A DNA stretch of 64,000 nucleotides from Crocinitomix catalasitica ATCC 23190 (GCF_000621625.1 NZ_JHXV01000007.1:62001-126000), one strand, 5' to 3'; positions 36,929 to 47,484 are shown, counted from the stretch's first letter. Translations and numbers: made by a program. The notes: generated from the letters alone by a model not told the origin.

Positions 36929-36950
36929 CAATTGAAATAAATTACTTTAA

Positions 36951-39215
36951 ATGACTAAATTATTCCGCATTGTTTTTTGCTTAATCGGCTTTTCTGCTTA
37001 TTCGCAAGAGTATGTAGCTCCCTTAAAATACAATCAAGAAATTTTAAATATTCAACCAGCAGCATTTACTATTGGGGCGAATATTGATAGCTTAGTAATA
37101 TTTAATATCGATACGATTGAGCTTCCTTTAGTTGACGATTTTTCTGTTAATCGTTTTGAAAAATATGAACCTGTGTATGAAGGTCCAGGTGTAAGTAGTG
37201 TATTGTATCATCATTTAATGGATGAAGACGAAATAACACCCTTACCGCCGGATGCTATTTATTGTGATTCAAATCATGCCCATACAAGGGTGATTAATAT
37301 TGTAGGGGAAGAAGTTACGGTAGATACAGTTTATAATTTTATTAGTGAATCTATTTTTGTAAATGATTTATTCGAATTTCCTGTTGTTGGTCAACTAAGA
37401 GAATTGTATGACGAATGTTATATTCTAATTGACACTATTATAGATGGTGTTCCAGATGTGGCAAAAGATACGGTTTGGTATAATGAGGCTCCTGGACCAG
37501 CTTTTTGTCAAGATAGTGCAAGGGTTTTTACGGCTGATTTAGATAATGCAGAAAATTTTTGGCAGGATAATGATGCATATCATAATTATACTTATGCGTA
37601 TAATCCGTGGTCATTAGGTGTTGTAACTTTTGATGGCGTTGATAAAGATGGCTGGCCTTATGATATTGGTGATTATGATTCTTACGGTATAGCTGATGTG
37701 CTTACTTCTAAGCCTATTAATTTATTAGGACAGACAGATGTTTATTTAACGTTTATTTATCAAGCGAAAGGTTTTGGAGATGCTCCTGAGCCTGAAGATT
37801 CGTTGCTGTTAGAATTTTGGAGTACAACGGAAGAGAAGTGGATTTCTCCTACGGAATGGGAGGGTGGATTACCTGAATTTATTTCAGAAAACACTTGGGA
37901 TACCGCACATGTATTTATTCGACCGGGTTTGTTGACGAATGGTTTTAAATTCAGATTCAAAAATTATGCATCCCTTTCAGGTTCTTTAGATCATTGGCAT
38001 ATTGATTATGTGAGTTTAAAGGCCGATCGAGTTTCTGAAGCTGAAGATTTTAGTGATTTGGCAATTTCATATCCTGTAAATTCATTGTTAAAGGATTATA
38101 CTTCTGTTCCTTGGGATCATTATAAAAACACAATAGGGAGTGAGAAAATGTTAGAAAAAGCAGGGTTAGATGTTTATAATTCTGATGCAACCAATACTAT
38201 CTTTGCGCCTGGGAAGTACAGTGTCAAATATGAAGGTGTTTTGCAAGGAGGCAGTCCTTTTAATATTGTGAATACTGGCATTCCAGAACCGAATTATATC
38301 GTTGGAATCAATAATTGTTTATTCAATGTCGCTTCTGAATATTCTTATGATCAAGGTCTTGGTGGAGATCGTGCTAGTTTTGATGTGCAGGTAAATATTG
38401 CTTCAGCAGTTGCTGGTGAGAACGTAATTCGTGAAAATGATACCACTAGCTTTACGCAACGTTTTTCAAATTATTACGCTTATGATGACGGTTCTGCCGA
38501 GGCTGCTTACGGTGTGTTGGATAATAATACGCAATTGGCTTATAAGTTTGAAGCTTATGAGGCGGGTTTGTTAACAGGTTTGCTAATGCATTTCGTTCCT
38601 ACCATTGACGATCTGAGCGGTGAGATATTTCTCTTAACTGTTTGGGCAGATGACGGTGGTGAACCAGGAGAAATTATTTATCAAGACGATTTTTTCAATA
38701 CGCATTCACCCGAGTATAGCGGAGCTCCAAATGGGTATAAATATTATACTTTTACAGACGATGTATATCTACCAGTTGATAAAATATTTTACGTAGGTTG
38801 GGAAAACATAGATGAGAAGAACTTGCATATTGGTTTAGATTGGAATAATAAAAATGCTGATAAAATATTCTGGAGTGCCGATGGCGACAATTGGCTGAAT
38901 AGTCTTTTTGATGCTTCATTGATGATTCGACCAGTATTCTCAACAGCACTTGATTATACCTTGTCAAATGCGGATAATGCCCCGGTAAGAGAAGTGATCA
39001 ATATTTATCCAAACCCATCAAATGCATACATCAATATAGATGGAATTACAGAACCTTTTGATGTGCAGCTTTATGATTTATCAGGAAGACTTGTGTTAAC
39101 GGCAGAGAATGAGAATCAAATTAATATAGCAGATTTTAACAATGGTGTGTACTTGGTGCAAATCAGAAATAGTTTTGACGAGATAATTCAGACAACAAAA
39201 CTCATTAAAAATTAG
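36951..39215 (+). CDS. Secreted protein with T9SS type A sorting domain, 754 aa
   Basis: Signal peptide (IVFCLIGFSAYSQ), then a long secreted region with segments such as VDEDEITPLPPD, LRELYDECY and VYLTFIYQAKGFGDAPEPED, the last resembling a jelly-roll or laminin-G-type strand pair. The C-terminal 75 residues (NIYPNPSNAYINIDG, YDLSGRLVLT and NGVYLVQIRN) are a T9SS type A sorting domain, so the protein is exported by the type IX system. No active-site motif. It lies between a PASTA gene and rluD. Possible roles are a surface adhesin or binding protein; function unknown. Confidence 0.85.
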   Translation: MTKLFRIVFCLIGFSAYSQEYVAPLKYNQEILNIQPAAFTIGANIDSLVIFNIDTIELPLVDDFSVNRFEKYEPVYEGPGVSSVLYHHLMDEDEITPLPPDAIYCDSNHAHTRVINIVGEEVTVDTVYNFISESIFVNDLFEFPVVGQLRELYDECYILIDTIIDGVPDVAKDTVWYNEAPGPAFCQDSARVFTADLDNAENFWQDNDAYHNYTYAYNPWSLGVVTFDGVDKDGWPYDIGDYDSYGIADVLTSKPINLLGQTDVYLTFIYQAKGFGDAPEPEDSLLLEFWSTTEEKWISPTEWEGGLPEFISENTWDTAHVFIRPGLLTNGFKFRFKNYASLSGSLDHWHIDYVSLKADRVSEAEDFSDLAISYPVNSLLKDYTSVPWDHYKNTIGSEKMLEKAGLDVYNSDATNTIFAPGKYSVKYEGVLQGGSPFNIVNTGIPEPNYIVGINNCLFNVASEYSYDQGLGGDRASFDVQVNIASAVAGENVIRENDTTSFTQRFSNYYAYDDGSAEAAYGVLDNNTQLAYKFEAYEAGLLTGLLMHFVPTIDDLSGEIFLLTVWADDGGEPGEIIYQDDFFNTHSPEYSGAPNGYKYYTFTDDVYLPVDKIFYVGWENIDEKNLHIGLDWNNKNADKIFWSADGDNWLNSLFDASLMIRPVFSTALDYTLSNADNAPVREVINIYPNPSNAYINIDGITEPFDVQLYDLSGRLVLTAENENQINIADFNNGVYLVQIRNSFDEIIQTTKLIKN

Positions 39216-39216
39216 T

Positions 39217-40269
39217 ATGAGTAAAGAAGATATAGAAGATAATATTGAATCAGTTGAGGATCAGCAGACGGAAGACATGTTCGAGCATCACCATGTCATT
39301 GCTGATGTAGGTCAAGACGCTGTAAGGATTGACAAATTCTTAATGGATAGATTGGCTAATGTTTCGCGAAATAGGCTGCAAAACATTGCGAAAGCAGGTT
39401 CGTTAATTGTTAATGGAAATCCTGTAAAATCGAATTATAAAGTACGTGCAAAAGACGATATTTCTGTCGTTTTACCCTATCCAGTTCGGGAAATTAAATT
39501 AGTCGCTGAAGATATTCCAATTGATATAGTTTACGAAGATGATGCTTTGGTTATCGTGAATAAACCAGCAAATATGGTTGTTCATCCCGGTTTTGGAAAT
39601 TATTCTGGAACTTTGCTAAATGCTATTGTGTATCACTTCGAAGGATTGCCTCAACGAGAGGATTATTTTGGTCGACCAGGACTGGTTCATAGAATTGATA
39701 AACATACCACAGGAATTTTGGTTGTTGCGAAAACTGAATTGGCGCTAACGCACTTAGCTAAACAGTTTTATGATCGCACAAGTGAGCGAAAGTATTATGC
39801 TTTGGTTTGGGGCGATGTTGTGGAGGATGAAGGAACAATTACAGGGCATATTGGGCGTTCTAAAAAGAATAGAAAAGTGTTCCAAGTATACGAAGAGGAT
39901 GAAGGTTTTGGTAAAGATGCTACAACCCATTATAAGGTGGTTGAACGTTTCAGATACGTGACACTAGTAGAATGTAAGCTAGAGACTGGTCGTACACACC
40001 AAATTCGTGTGCATTTTAAACATATTGGTCATCCACTGTTTCACGATTTAGAATATGGTGGAGATCGCATATTAAAAGGTACAACATTTGCTAAGTATCA
40101 GCAATTTATAAATAATTGTTTTAAGTTAATACCAGGTCAAGCATTACATGCAAAAACTTTAGGATTGACGCATCCTACAACCGGAGAAAGGCTCTTTTTT
40201 GATTCGGAATTACCAACTGGTTTTACGCAACTTCTTGAGAAGTGGAGAAATTACACGAAGATCAATTAA
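39217..40269 (+). CDS. rluD: RluD-family 23S rRNA pseudouridine synthase
   Basis: Converts uridine to pseudouridine in 23S rRNA. The protein (350 aa) has an S4 RNA-binding domain (RIDKFLMDRLANVSRNRLQNIAKAG) followed by the catalytic domain with the aspartate motif LVHRIDKHTTG and GRTHQIRVHFKHIGHP near the end, typical of the RluA/RluC/RluD family. An acidic N-terminal stretch of 30 residues precedes S4. RluD is the best guess because of the S4 domain and length; RluC cannot be excluded. It is translated 1 base after the T9SS gene. Confidence 0.9.
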   Translation: MSKEDIEDNIESVEDQQTEDMFEHHHVIADVGQDAVRIDKFLMDRLANVSRNRLQNIAKAGSLIVNGNPVKSNYKVRAKDDISVVLPYPVREIKLVAEDIPIDIVYEDDALVIVNKPANMVVHPGFGNYSGTLLNAIVYHFEGLPQREDYFGRPGLVHRIDKHTTGILVVAKTELALTHLAKQFYDRTSERKYYALVWGDVVEDEGTITGHIGRSKKNRKVFQVYEEDEGFGKDATTHYKVVERFRYVTLVECKLETGRTHQIRVHFKHIGHPLFHDLEYGGDRILKGTTFAKYQQFINNCFKLIPGQALHAKTLGLTHPTTGERLFFDSELPTGFTQLLEKWRNYTKIN

Positions 40270-40305
40270 TTGAATAAAAACTGTTCTTTGGTACAATTAT
40301 TCAGT

Positions 40306-40344
40306 AATTTGTGTGCTTATATTAAAATAATTTCTTTATTTTCG
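40306..40344 (+). promoter_or_regulatory. Candidate promoter for the OmpA-family gene
   Basis: A TTTG at 40308-40311 and TATTTTCG at 40337-40344 (one mismatch to TAnnTTTG), 25 bases apart. The gene starts at 40387. Weaker than the other promoters listed because of the mismatch and long spacing. Confidence 0.35.
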
Positions 40345-40386
40345 CCTCTTGAGTATTAAGCTTATATCAGAAAACAAAATTATTAT

Positions 40387-42492
40387 ATGAAATCATTAAA
40401 ATCACTATTAGTTTTAGTAGTAATTCTAACAATCGGAACTTCGGTAATGGCTCAAGGTGAAACGGCGGCGACAAGAAGTTATTCTGGTGAGGCAATTAAC
40501 CTCTGGAATGCAGGAGAGTATAGTGAAGCTGCTGAAGCATTTAAATTGGCTGCTGAGAAAATCAATGTACGTAACGATAAAGCAAGACAAAAGAAAGGTT
40601 ATTATACTTATATGTCAGGTCTTTGTTATGAATTATTGAATAAGCATGCTGCAGCTGAACAACAATTTGAAAAAGCTGTTTTAATGCGTTACTATGAGTA
40701 TGAGCCAATTGTTTATTTCAAGAATGGTGAAATGGAAATGGCGCAATGTAAGCACAACGAAGCAAAAGAAAGTTTTGAAAAATATATGAAATTTGAAGCT
40801 TCTGAAACTGCAAAAAGAAGAATCGAATCTTGTGATTATTATGCAGAGCAAAGTCAAAATCCTACAAAACATCTTGTAACTAACGTAACAAAGCTTAATA
40901 CTACTTTTTACGATTATGGAACAATCATTGATTCTAGAGGTCAAGAAATTTATTTTACTTCTTCTCGTCCAGGTTCAACAGGTGAGAATACAGATGGTAT
41001 AACTGGTGAGAACTTCATGGATATTTGGGTGTCAAAAATTGATAGAAAAGGAAATTGGGGACAACCTGAACCAATGGCAGCGCCAATTAACTCTGCTGCA
41101 AGTGAAGGTTCTATTGTGTTTGATGAAAGAGGTAAGACAATGTGGTTCACACGTTGTATTGTTGATCCAGATTTAAATATTGGTTGTGATATCTATACTT
41201 CAGAAGCGAAAGGTAAAACTTGGAGTGAGCCAACTAAAATTGTATTGAAAGATCATGATACGACAAATGTTGGTCATCCGTGTGTTTCACCTGATGGTAA
41301 AACGTTAATCTTTGCGTCTAACATGGCTGGTGGATATGGTGGTCTTGATTTATGGTATTCAACTTATGATAGAAGATCAGATGCTTGGAGTTTGCCTGTA
41401 AATTTAGGACCAGAAATCAATACGAGTGAAAATGATTGTTTTCCAACTTGGGGTAAAAATGGTGAGTTATATTATGCTTCAAATGGCCTTGTTGGTTTTG
41501 GTGGATTAGATATCTACAAAGCTGCAAGAATTGGTGAAGAAAATAAATGGGAGAACCCAACGAACTTAGGTTTACCGATGAACTCATGTAGAGATGATTA
41601 CCATATTCTTTATACAGTTCAAGAAAAAGAAGAAAGAGGATTTATCTCTTCTAATAGAAATGGATCTAAAGGTGATAACTCTCACGATATTTGGGATTTT
41701 TATTTACCACCATTGTTGATCGATTTAATGATTATTGTTGCTGATCAAGAAGAAGGTACACCAATTCAAGATGCGAAAGTTAAATTGGTAGGTTCTGACG
41801 GATCAAGCTACGACTTAACTACTGATGCTTCAGGTCAAATTAACTTAGGTGAAAAACCTGATGGAACAAGATATTTAGAGCCAGGTGCAACTTGGACTAT
41901 TGAAATTGAAGGAATCGAAAAAATGTATTTAGGTGCTAATGATAACTTTACTACTGCTGGCGTTGGCACGAATACAAGAATTATTCGAAACTTAAAAATG
42001 TTGAATATCGAAAAACCATTGCGTTTACCAGAGGTACGTTACGCATTAGGTTCGGCTGAACTATTGGTTGATGAAACAATTAACTCAAAAGATTCATTAA
42101 ACTATTTATATGATCTTTTAACAGAGAATCCAAACTTAGTAGTTGAATTGATCTCTCATACTGATTGTAGAGGTAGTGATGCAGCAAACAAAAAACTTTC
42201 TCAAGCAAGAGCTGAATCTTGTGTTAGATATTTAGTTGATGAAAAAGCTATTGATCCTGCTCGATTAATTCCTCGTGGTAGAGGTGAAGCTATTCCAGCA
42301 ACCATCAAAGAGAAAAATGCAGCTGGTGACGTGGTAAGCGAAACTAAGTTGACTTGTGATTATGTAACGAAATTCAAAAAATCAGATCCTGAAAAATTCG
42401 ATTACTACCACCAATTAAATAGAAGAACTGAGTGTGTTATTTTAAGTTTCGATTACGTTGCGCCAAATAAATCTGCCAACGGAGCGAATTAG
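40387..42492 (+). CDS. PorE-like TPR/propeller/OmpA protein
   Basis: Signal peptide (LVVILTIGTSVMAQ), two or more TPR helices (about residues 28-160), a six-bladed PD40-like propeller (e.g. DSRGQEIYFTSSRPGS and SPDGKTLIFASNMAGGYGG), a carboxypeptidase-regulatory-like domain (about 445-545, DAKVKLVGSDGSSYDLTT) and a C-terminal OmpA domain with HTDCRGSDAANKKLSQARAE, the peptidoglycan-binding core. This order matches PorE, an outer-membrane-to-peptidoglycan linker of T9SS in gingivalis-type bacteria, but here the signal is a type I one rather than a lipoprotein. Many paralogues exist in Bacteroidota, so a direct T9SS role is only inferred. Confidence 0.88.
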   Translation: MKSLKSLLVLVVILTIGTSVMAQGETAATRSYSGEAINLWNAGEYSEAAEAFKLAAEKINVRNDKARQKKGYYTYMSGLCYELLNKHAAAEQQFEKAVLMRYYEYEPIVYFKNGEMEMAQCKHNEAKESFEKYMKFEASETAKRRIESCDYYAEQSQNPTKHLVTNVTKLNTTFYDYGTIIDSRGQEIYFTSSRPGSTGENTDGITGENFMDIWVSKIDRKGNWGQPEPMAAPINSAASEGSIVFDERGKTMWFTRCIVDPDLNIGCDIYTSEAKGKTWSEPTKIVLKDHDTTNVGHPCVSPDGKTLIFASNMAGGYGGLDLWYSTYDRRSDAWSLPVNLGPEINTSENDCFPTWGKNGELYYASNGLVGFGGLDIYKAARIGEENKWENPTNLGLPMNSCRDDYHILYTVQEKEERGFISSNRNGSKGDNSHDIWDFYLPPLLIDLMIIVADQEEGTPIQDAKVKLVGSDGSSYDLTTDASGQINLGEKPDGTRYLEPGATWTIEIEGIEKMYLGANDNFTTAGVGTNTRIIRNLKMLNIEKPLRLPEVRYALGSAELLVDETINSKDSLNYLYDLLTENPNLVVELISHTDCRGSDAANKKLSQARAESCVRYLVDEKAIDPARLIPRGRGEAIPATIKEKNAAGDVVSETKLTCDYVTKFKKSDPEKFDYYHQLNRRTECVILSFDYVAPNKSANGAN

Positions 42493-42513
42493 ATAAGACA
42501 AATAAATTATTAT

Positions 42514-42552
42514 AAGCACTTATACACATTACTGTGTGTGAGTGCTTTTTTT
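42514..42552 (+). terminator. Strong intrinsic terminator after the OmpA-family gene
   Basis: A 15-bp stem (AAGCACTTATACACA with TGTGTGTGAGTGCTT, two G-T pairs, loop TTAC) followed by five or more T. Clear rho-independent terminator separating the envelope gene from purM. Confidence 0.93.
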
Positions 42553-42578
42553 ATTTAAGTATAAATAGAACCAGTATA

Positions 42579-43748
42579 ATGACAGATCAAAGATATAACT
42601 CAAGAGGTGTCTCGGCCTCGAAAGAAGATGTACACAAGGCAATAAAAAATGTAGACAAAGGTTTGTTTCCTCAAGCGTTTTGTAAAATCGTACCAGATCA
42701 TTTAACTGGTGATGAAGATTATTGTATCGTAATGCATGCAGATGGAGCTGGTACGAAAAGTGCTTTGGCATATATGTATTGGAAAGAAACTGGTGATGTT
42801 TCAGTATGGAAAGGGATAGCACAGGATGCATTAATAATGAATATTGATGATCTTTTGTGTGTTGGAGCAACAGAAAATATTCTGCTGTCTTCGACTATTG
42901 GAAGAAATAAAAATAAGATTACAGGCGAAGTATTGTCTGCGATAATTAATGGTACTGAAGAATTATTAACTGAGCTGAGAGGGTATGGTGTAAATATCCA
43001 CTCTACGGGTGGCGAAACTGCTGATGTTGGTGATTTAGTTCGTACGATAATAGTTGATTCAACTGTGGTGGCACGAATGAAACGTGAGGATGTAGTTTCG
43101 AATCATAATATTCAAGATGGTGATGTAATTGTTGGATTGGCATCATACGGTCAAGCGAACTATGAAACAGAATACAATGGTGGAATGGGTAGTAATGGAT
43201 TGACAAGTGCAAGACATGATGTCTTCGAGAAATACTTGGCAACTAAATATCCTGAGAGTTTTGATGCAGAAATTCCTGAAGACTTAGTTTATTCTGGTAG
43301 TAAAAAACTAACGGACAAAGTTGATAACGCACCGTTAAATGCAGGTAAAATGGTATTGTCTCCAACTAGAACTTATGCGCCTATTATTAAGTCTATCTTA
43401 GACAAACACCGCAAAGAAATTCATGGTATGGTACATTGTAGTGGAGGAGCACAAACAAAGGTTTTACACTTTGTTAAAGATCTACACATTACAAAGAATA
43501 ACATGTTTCCAATTCCTCCGCTATTTGATATGATCCAAAAGGAATCAAATACGGATTGGAAAGAAATGTATAAGGTATTTAATATGGGGCATAGAATGGA
43601 AATTTATGTACCAGAAAGCCTTGCGCAAGAAATTATTGAAATATCTGAAAGTTTCGGAGTACCTGCTCAAATTATTGGGAAGTGCGAGAAGAATGAAGGA
43701 AATAAATTAACAATTAATTCGCCTTATGGTGAGTTTATATACGAATAA
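42579..43748 (+). CDS. purM: Phosphoribosylformylglycinamidine cyclo-ligase (AIR synthase)
   Basis: Fifth step of purine biosynthesis, forming AIR from FGAM with ATP. The AIR-synthase N-terminal domain shows HADGAGTKSALAYMYW and MNIDDLLCVGA, the ATP/Mg-binding block, and IHSTGGETADVGDL. It belongs to the Bacteroidota PurM group of about 390 aa, longer than the 345-aa E. coli enzyme. The open frame extends upstream into the terminator, but I choose ATG 42579 (MTDQRYNSRG), which follows the terminator and aligns with the family start. It leads a run with prfA, pyrF and a small membrane protein. Confidence 0.9.
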   Translation: MTDQRYNSRGVSASKEDVHKAIKNVDKGLFPQAFCKIVPDHLTGDEDYCIVMHADGAGTKSALAYMYWKETGDVSVWKGIAQDALIMNIDDLLCVGATENILLSSTIGRNKNKITGEVLSAIINGTEELLTELRGYGVNIHSTGGETADVGDLVRTIIVDSTVVARMKREDVVSNHNIQDGDVIVGLASYGQANYETEYNGGMGSNGLTSARHDVFEKYLATKYPESFDAEIPEDLVYSGSKKLTDKVDNAPLNAGKMVLSPTRTYAPIIKSILDKHRKEIHGMVHCSGGAQTKVLHFVKDLHITKNNMFPIPPLFDMIQKESNTDWKEMYKVFNMGHRMEIYVPESLAQEIIEISESFGVPAQIIGKCEKNEGNKLTINSPYGEFIYE

Positions 43749-43769
43749 AGAGCGTTTAATTAGGTTGAG

Positions 43770-44852
43770 ATGAGTGATTTATTGCAAAAGTTAGAATCAA
43801 TTTCTATTCGGTTTAATGAGGTGGGCCAACAGATTGTCGATCCCGATATCATTGGTGATATGGATCGGTATGTGAAGTTGACAAAAGAGTATAAGGATCT
43901 TCAAGCTTTTATGGATATTTATAAAGTCTATAAAGATGTGATGGGAAATATCGAAACTTCAAAAGAGATGATTGAGCTTGAAGATGATCCGGAAATGAAG
44001 GAGATGGCGAAGTTGGAATTAGACGAACTTTTACCAAAACGACAAGAATTAGAAGAGGAGATTAAGGTGATGTTAATCCCTAAAGATCCCGCTGATGATA
44101 AAAACGTTATTGTAGAATTACGAGCAGGTACAGGTGGAGATGAAGCATGTATATTTGTGGAGGATATCTACAGAATGTATAGTATGTATTTTAAGAATCG
44201 AGGTTGGAGAGTTGAATTGGTCAATTCGAACGAAGGTGGAACAAGTGGATATCGAGAACTTTCATTCGAAGTGGAAGGCGACGGTGTATTTGGAACATTA
44301 AAATTCGAATCAGGTGTTCACCGGGTTCAACGTGTACCGGAAACAGAATCGCAAGGACGTGTGCATACATCTGCTATTACAGTGGCTGTTCTACCAGAAG
44401 CTGAAGAAGTAGATATTGATCTGAATATGGCGGATGTCAAAAAGGATACTTATCGTGCATCAGGAGCCGGTGGTCAGCACGTCAACAAAACTGAATCTGC
44501 AGTTCGATTAACACATATACCTACAAATACTGTGGTGGAATGTCAAGATGGACGATCTCAACATAAAAACTACGAGAAAGCACTAACCGTTTTAAGATCG
44601 CGATTATACCAAGCTGAGCGAGATAAAAAGGACTTAGAACGATCTGCACATAGAAAATCATTGATCTCTACAGGTGATAGATCTGCAAAAATTCGGACCT
44701 ACAATTATCCACAAGGAAGAATAACAGATCACCGTATCAATAAAACAATGTACAATTTGTCAAGCTTTATGAATGGAGACATTCAAGAAATCATTGACGC
44801 CTTGAAAATTGCTGAGAATGCTGAGAAAATGCAAGAAGGTACAAGCGTTTAA
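43770..44852 (+). CDS. prfA: Peptide chain release factor 1
   Basis: Terminates translation at UAA and UAG. The protein (360 aa) has the GGQ peptidyl-hydrolysis motif in SGAGGQHVNKTESAVR and the RF1-type tripeptide anticodon PxT, here PET, in RVPETESQGRVHTSA. RF2 would have SPF. Normal length and no frameshift. It starts 21 bases after purM and is followed by pyrF 10 bases later. Confidence 0.97.
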   Translation: MSDLLQKLESISIRFNEVGQQIVDPDIIGDMDRYVKLTKEYKDLQAFMDIYKVYKDVMGNIETSKEMIELEDDPEMKEMAKLELDELLPKRQELEEEIKVMLIPKDPADDKNVIVELRAGTGGDEACIFVEDIYRMYSMYFKNRGWRVELVNSNEGGTSGYRELSFEVEGDGVFGTLKFESGVHRVQRVPETESQGRVHTSAITVAVLPEAEEVDIDLNMADVKKDTYRASGAGGQHVNKTESAVRLTHIPTNTVVECQDGRSQHKNYEKALTVLRSRLYQAERDKKDLERSAHRKSLISTGDRSAKIRTYNYPQGRITDHRINKTMYNLSSFMNGDIQEIIDALKIAENAEKMQEGTSV

Positions 44853-44862
44853 TTTTTGCTAA

Positions 44863-45693
44863 ATGAAGAAAGAAGAATTACTAAATAATATCCGACTAAA
44901 GAAATCATTCCTTTGTGTTGGTCTTGATGTTGACTTAGATAAAATACCGAAGTTCTTATTGGATTTTGAAGACCCAGTTTTCGAATTTAATAAACGAATC
45001 ATTGATGCTACTAAGGATTATACAATAGCTTATAAACCGAATATTGCTTTTTATGAATGCTTAGGAAGTAAAGGTTGGGATGCGCTTAAAAAAACAGTAG
45101 ACTATATTCCAGATAATATTTTCACTATTGCAGATGCTAAAAGAGGTGATATTGGAAATACATCAAAGAAATACGCAGAAACGTTTTTTGAGTACCTTAA
45201 TTTTGATGCGGTTACCGTAGCTCCTTATATGGGCGTAGATAGCGTTACACCGTTTTTAGAATATGAAGATAAATGGGTTATACTACTAGGGTTAACTTCG
45301 AACAAAGGAGCGCTTGATTTTCAATTCTCAACTGATTTGAATGGTGAAAAGCTATACGAAAAAGTGATTAAGAAATCGATGGAGTGGGGTGAAGACGATC
45401 GATTGATGTACGTAGTAGGTGCGACTAGAGGTGAGTCTATTAAATCGGTTAGGGATATCAGTAAAAAACACTTTTTTCTTGTTCCAGGTATTGGTGCTCA
45501 AGGTGGTTCGTTATCTGATGTAGCAGAATTCGGATGGAATGATCAATGTGGCCTAATCGTAAACTCTTCAAGAGGTATTATATATGCTGGAAATGATCAA
45601 GACTTTGATGTTAAGGCTAAAGAAGCAGCGCAAGCAATTCAATCAGAAATGTCTATAATAATCGATGATAAAATAAAATTAGGCTTATTTTAG
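44863..45693 (+). CDS. pyrF: Orotidine-5'-phosphate decarboxylase, type 2
   Basis: Last step of UMP synthesis, decarboxylating OMP. The protein (276 aa) has [15 protein letters not shown], the Asp-Ala-Lys motif with the catalytic Lys, and an N-terminal [13 protein letters not shown]. The 276-aa size is the type 2 (longer) class found in Bacteroidota and actinobacteria. The C terminus [14 protein letters not shown] matches the phosphate-binding Arg loop. Co-transcribed with prfA. Confidence 0.96.
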   Translation: MKKEELLNNIRLKKSFLCVGLDVDLDKIPKFLLDFEDPVFEFNKRIIDATKDYTIAYKPNIAFYECLGSKGWDALKKTVDYIPDNIFTIADAKRGDIGNTSKKYAETFFEYLNFDAVTVAPYMGVDSVTPFLEYEDKWVILLGLTSNKGALDFQFSTDLNGEKLYEKVIKKSMEWGEDDRLMYVVGATRGESIKSVRDISKKHFFLVPGIGAQGGSLSDVAEFGWNDQCGLIVNSSRGIIYAGNDQDFDVKAKEAAQAIQSEMSIIIDDKIKLGLF

Positions 45694-45699
45694 TAAGCT

Positions 45700-46176
45700 A
45701 TGAGAGAAGAACGTTCGCCTGAAGAGATCCAAAATTCAATAGACGCAGCTAAAAGAGCGACGGCTAAAACTAAAATCGCTAATGAAAAAAAAGCGATCAA
45801 AAGTGGAAGGAATGCTTTATTGGTCTTAGGTATTTTGCAAATTATTTTGGCTTTGTATTATTATTACGGTCCTTATAATTTAGTGGAAAGTCTATATATT
45901 GACGGTGGCTTAGGTTTGTTTTTTATTGCGCTTTACTTTTATGCAGCAACTAATCCCAGGGTATCTTTTATAGTTGCCATTTCTCTTTATCTAATGACAA
46001 TAATTTTTGTCGCCTTTGTCGATCCAACGACCTTATATAAAGGTATAATATTAAAAGCTGCTATTATTTACTATTTGTATACGGGAATTAAAGCGACCAA
46101 AAATTATGTGCAGCAGCAAACGGATGAAAATATTTTGGATCAGTCATATTCCGATACATTTGAAGAAATTCGTTAA
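45700..46176 (+). CDS. Small integral membrane protein, 158 aa
   Basis: Starts 6 bases after pyrF. A charged, Lys/Ala-rich N terminus (SPEEIQNSIDAAKRATAKTK) precedes four hydrophobic segments (about 40-60, 62-80, 88-105 and 110-125) and an acidic C terminus. I do not recognise a family. Co-transcription with purM-prfA-pyrF is likely. Function unknown. Confidence 0.7.
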   Translation: MREERSPEEIQNSIDAAKRATAKTKIANEKKAIKSGRNALLVLGILQIILALYYYYGPYNLVESLYIDGGLGLFFIALYFYAATNPRVSFIVAISLYLMTIIFVAFVDPTTLYKGIILKAAIIYYLYTGIKATKNYVQQQTDENILDQSYSDTFEEIR

Positions 46177-46227
46177 AAATCATTTCAAATTCATACTTTT
46201 TAATTATCTTAAAGTCAAAACATTAAC

Positions 46228-47484
46228 TTGACTGAAGATTATTTACAATATTGTTTTCGAGAAAAAATATTCGGTAATGCTTTCACTACATCTACTGGCG
46301 AACCTTTATCTATTATAGATTTTGGGACACATAATATTAATGCTGGTCCAGACTTTTTAAATTGTAAAATCAAGTATCAAGATAGAATTTGGGCAGGTCA
46401 TATAGAGTTTCATATCAATGCCTCTGATTGGTTTAAACACAAGCATCAGTTCGATCCTAATTACGAGAATGTAATTGCCCATTTGGTTTTTAAACATGAT
46501 AAAGATGTGTCAAGTGGTAACTATTTATTACCGACTGTTGAATTAGCCAATCAAATTGATGAAAAGCACTTTGAACAGTATAGAAAACTATTTGGCAGTA
46601 CAAATTGGATTCCATGTGAAACACATCTTATAAATACTCCAGTTCAATTGAGTGAAAATATGAGATTAGATCTAGTTTTACAACGGCTAGAAAGGAAGTC
46701 TAATGAGATTTTAGCACAATTAAAAAGTAAAAATGGTGATAGAAAAAAAACATTTTACCAATCATTAGCGAAAACATTAGGAGGTAAAGTCAATGGAGCG
46801 TCTTTTGAACATCTTATTCAATTATTAGATTTCAGATGGTTTGCCAAAGTTAATTATGACCCCTTAAAAATAGATGCACTTATTTTTGGTTTGGCTGGAT
46901 TCTTAGAGCAGGATGCCAATTCAGAATATCAAAAAAGATTGAAAGAAGAGTTCTTACATTTAAAACACTTATTCAGGCTGCAACCAATGTCGTTTACGAA
47001 TTGGAAATATTCTAGAATGCGACCGAATGGATATCCAGACATTAGATTAGCACAATTGTCAGCAATATTTCAAATGAATATACCAATTTCAAACGTGAAA
47101 ATGAGCAAATCAACACAATCACCGTTGAAAAATTTAACGCTTAACGAATTTTGGAAAGAACATTACCATTTTAATAAGGAAACAAAAGTTAAATCTTTCC
47201 AACTGTCAAAAGGATTGATCGACAGTATTAATATCAATACAATAGCACCATATCAATTTGCTATGGGTAAACTTTTACAACAGCAAAAACAAAAAAATGA
47301 AGTTGTTGAAAGTTTAGGATTAATAGCACCTGAAAAAAATTCAATTATAAAAAAGTGGAAAGAACTAAGAATAAATGTAAATTCAAGCTTTGATTCGCAA
47401 GCTTTAATAGAGTTGAAGAATGAAATGTGTGAAAATAAAAAATGTTTATTTTGTGATATCGGTAAAACAATTTTAAAGACATGA
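46228..47484 (+). CDS. DUF2851-family protein, TTG start
   Basis: A cytoplasmic-looking protein of 418 aa with conserved WAGHIEFHINASDWFKHKHQ and DPNYENVIAHLVFKHD, which fit the DUF2851 family of Bacteroidota, and a C-terminal Cys pair (KKCLFCDIGK). Function of this family is unknown. The start is TTG at 46228 (MTEDYLQYCF) because an in-frame stop lies immediately upstream and no ATG precedes the conserved region. It ends overlapping PspC by 4 bases (ATGA). Confidence 0.75.
   Translation: MTEDYLQYCFREKIFGNAFTTSTGEPLSIIDFGTHNINAGPDFLNCKIKYQDRIWAGHIEFHINASDWFKHKHQFDPNYENVIAHLVFKHDKDVSSGNYLLPTVELANQIDEKHFEQYRKLFGSTNWIPCETHLINTPVQLSENMRLDLVLQRLERKSNEILAQLKSKNGDRKKTFYQSLAKTLGGKVNGASFEHLIQLLDFRWFAKVNYDPLKIDALIFGLAGFLEQDANSEYQKRLKEEFLHLKHLFRLQPMSFTNWKYSRMRPNGYPDIRLAQLSAIFQMNIPISNVKMSKSTQSPLKNLTLNEFWKEHYHFNKETKVKSFQLSKGLIDSININTIAPYQFAMGKLLQQQKQKNEVVESLGLIAPEKNSIIKKWKELRINVNSSFDSQALIELKNEMCENKKCLFCDIGKTILKT

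Noticed and set aside
42534-42578. Upstream extension of purM
   Set aside because: The longer frame starts inside the right arm of a strong terminator; the ATG at 42579 gives the family-typical N terminus.
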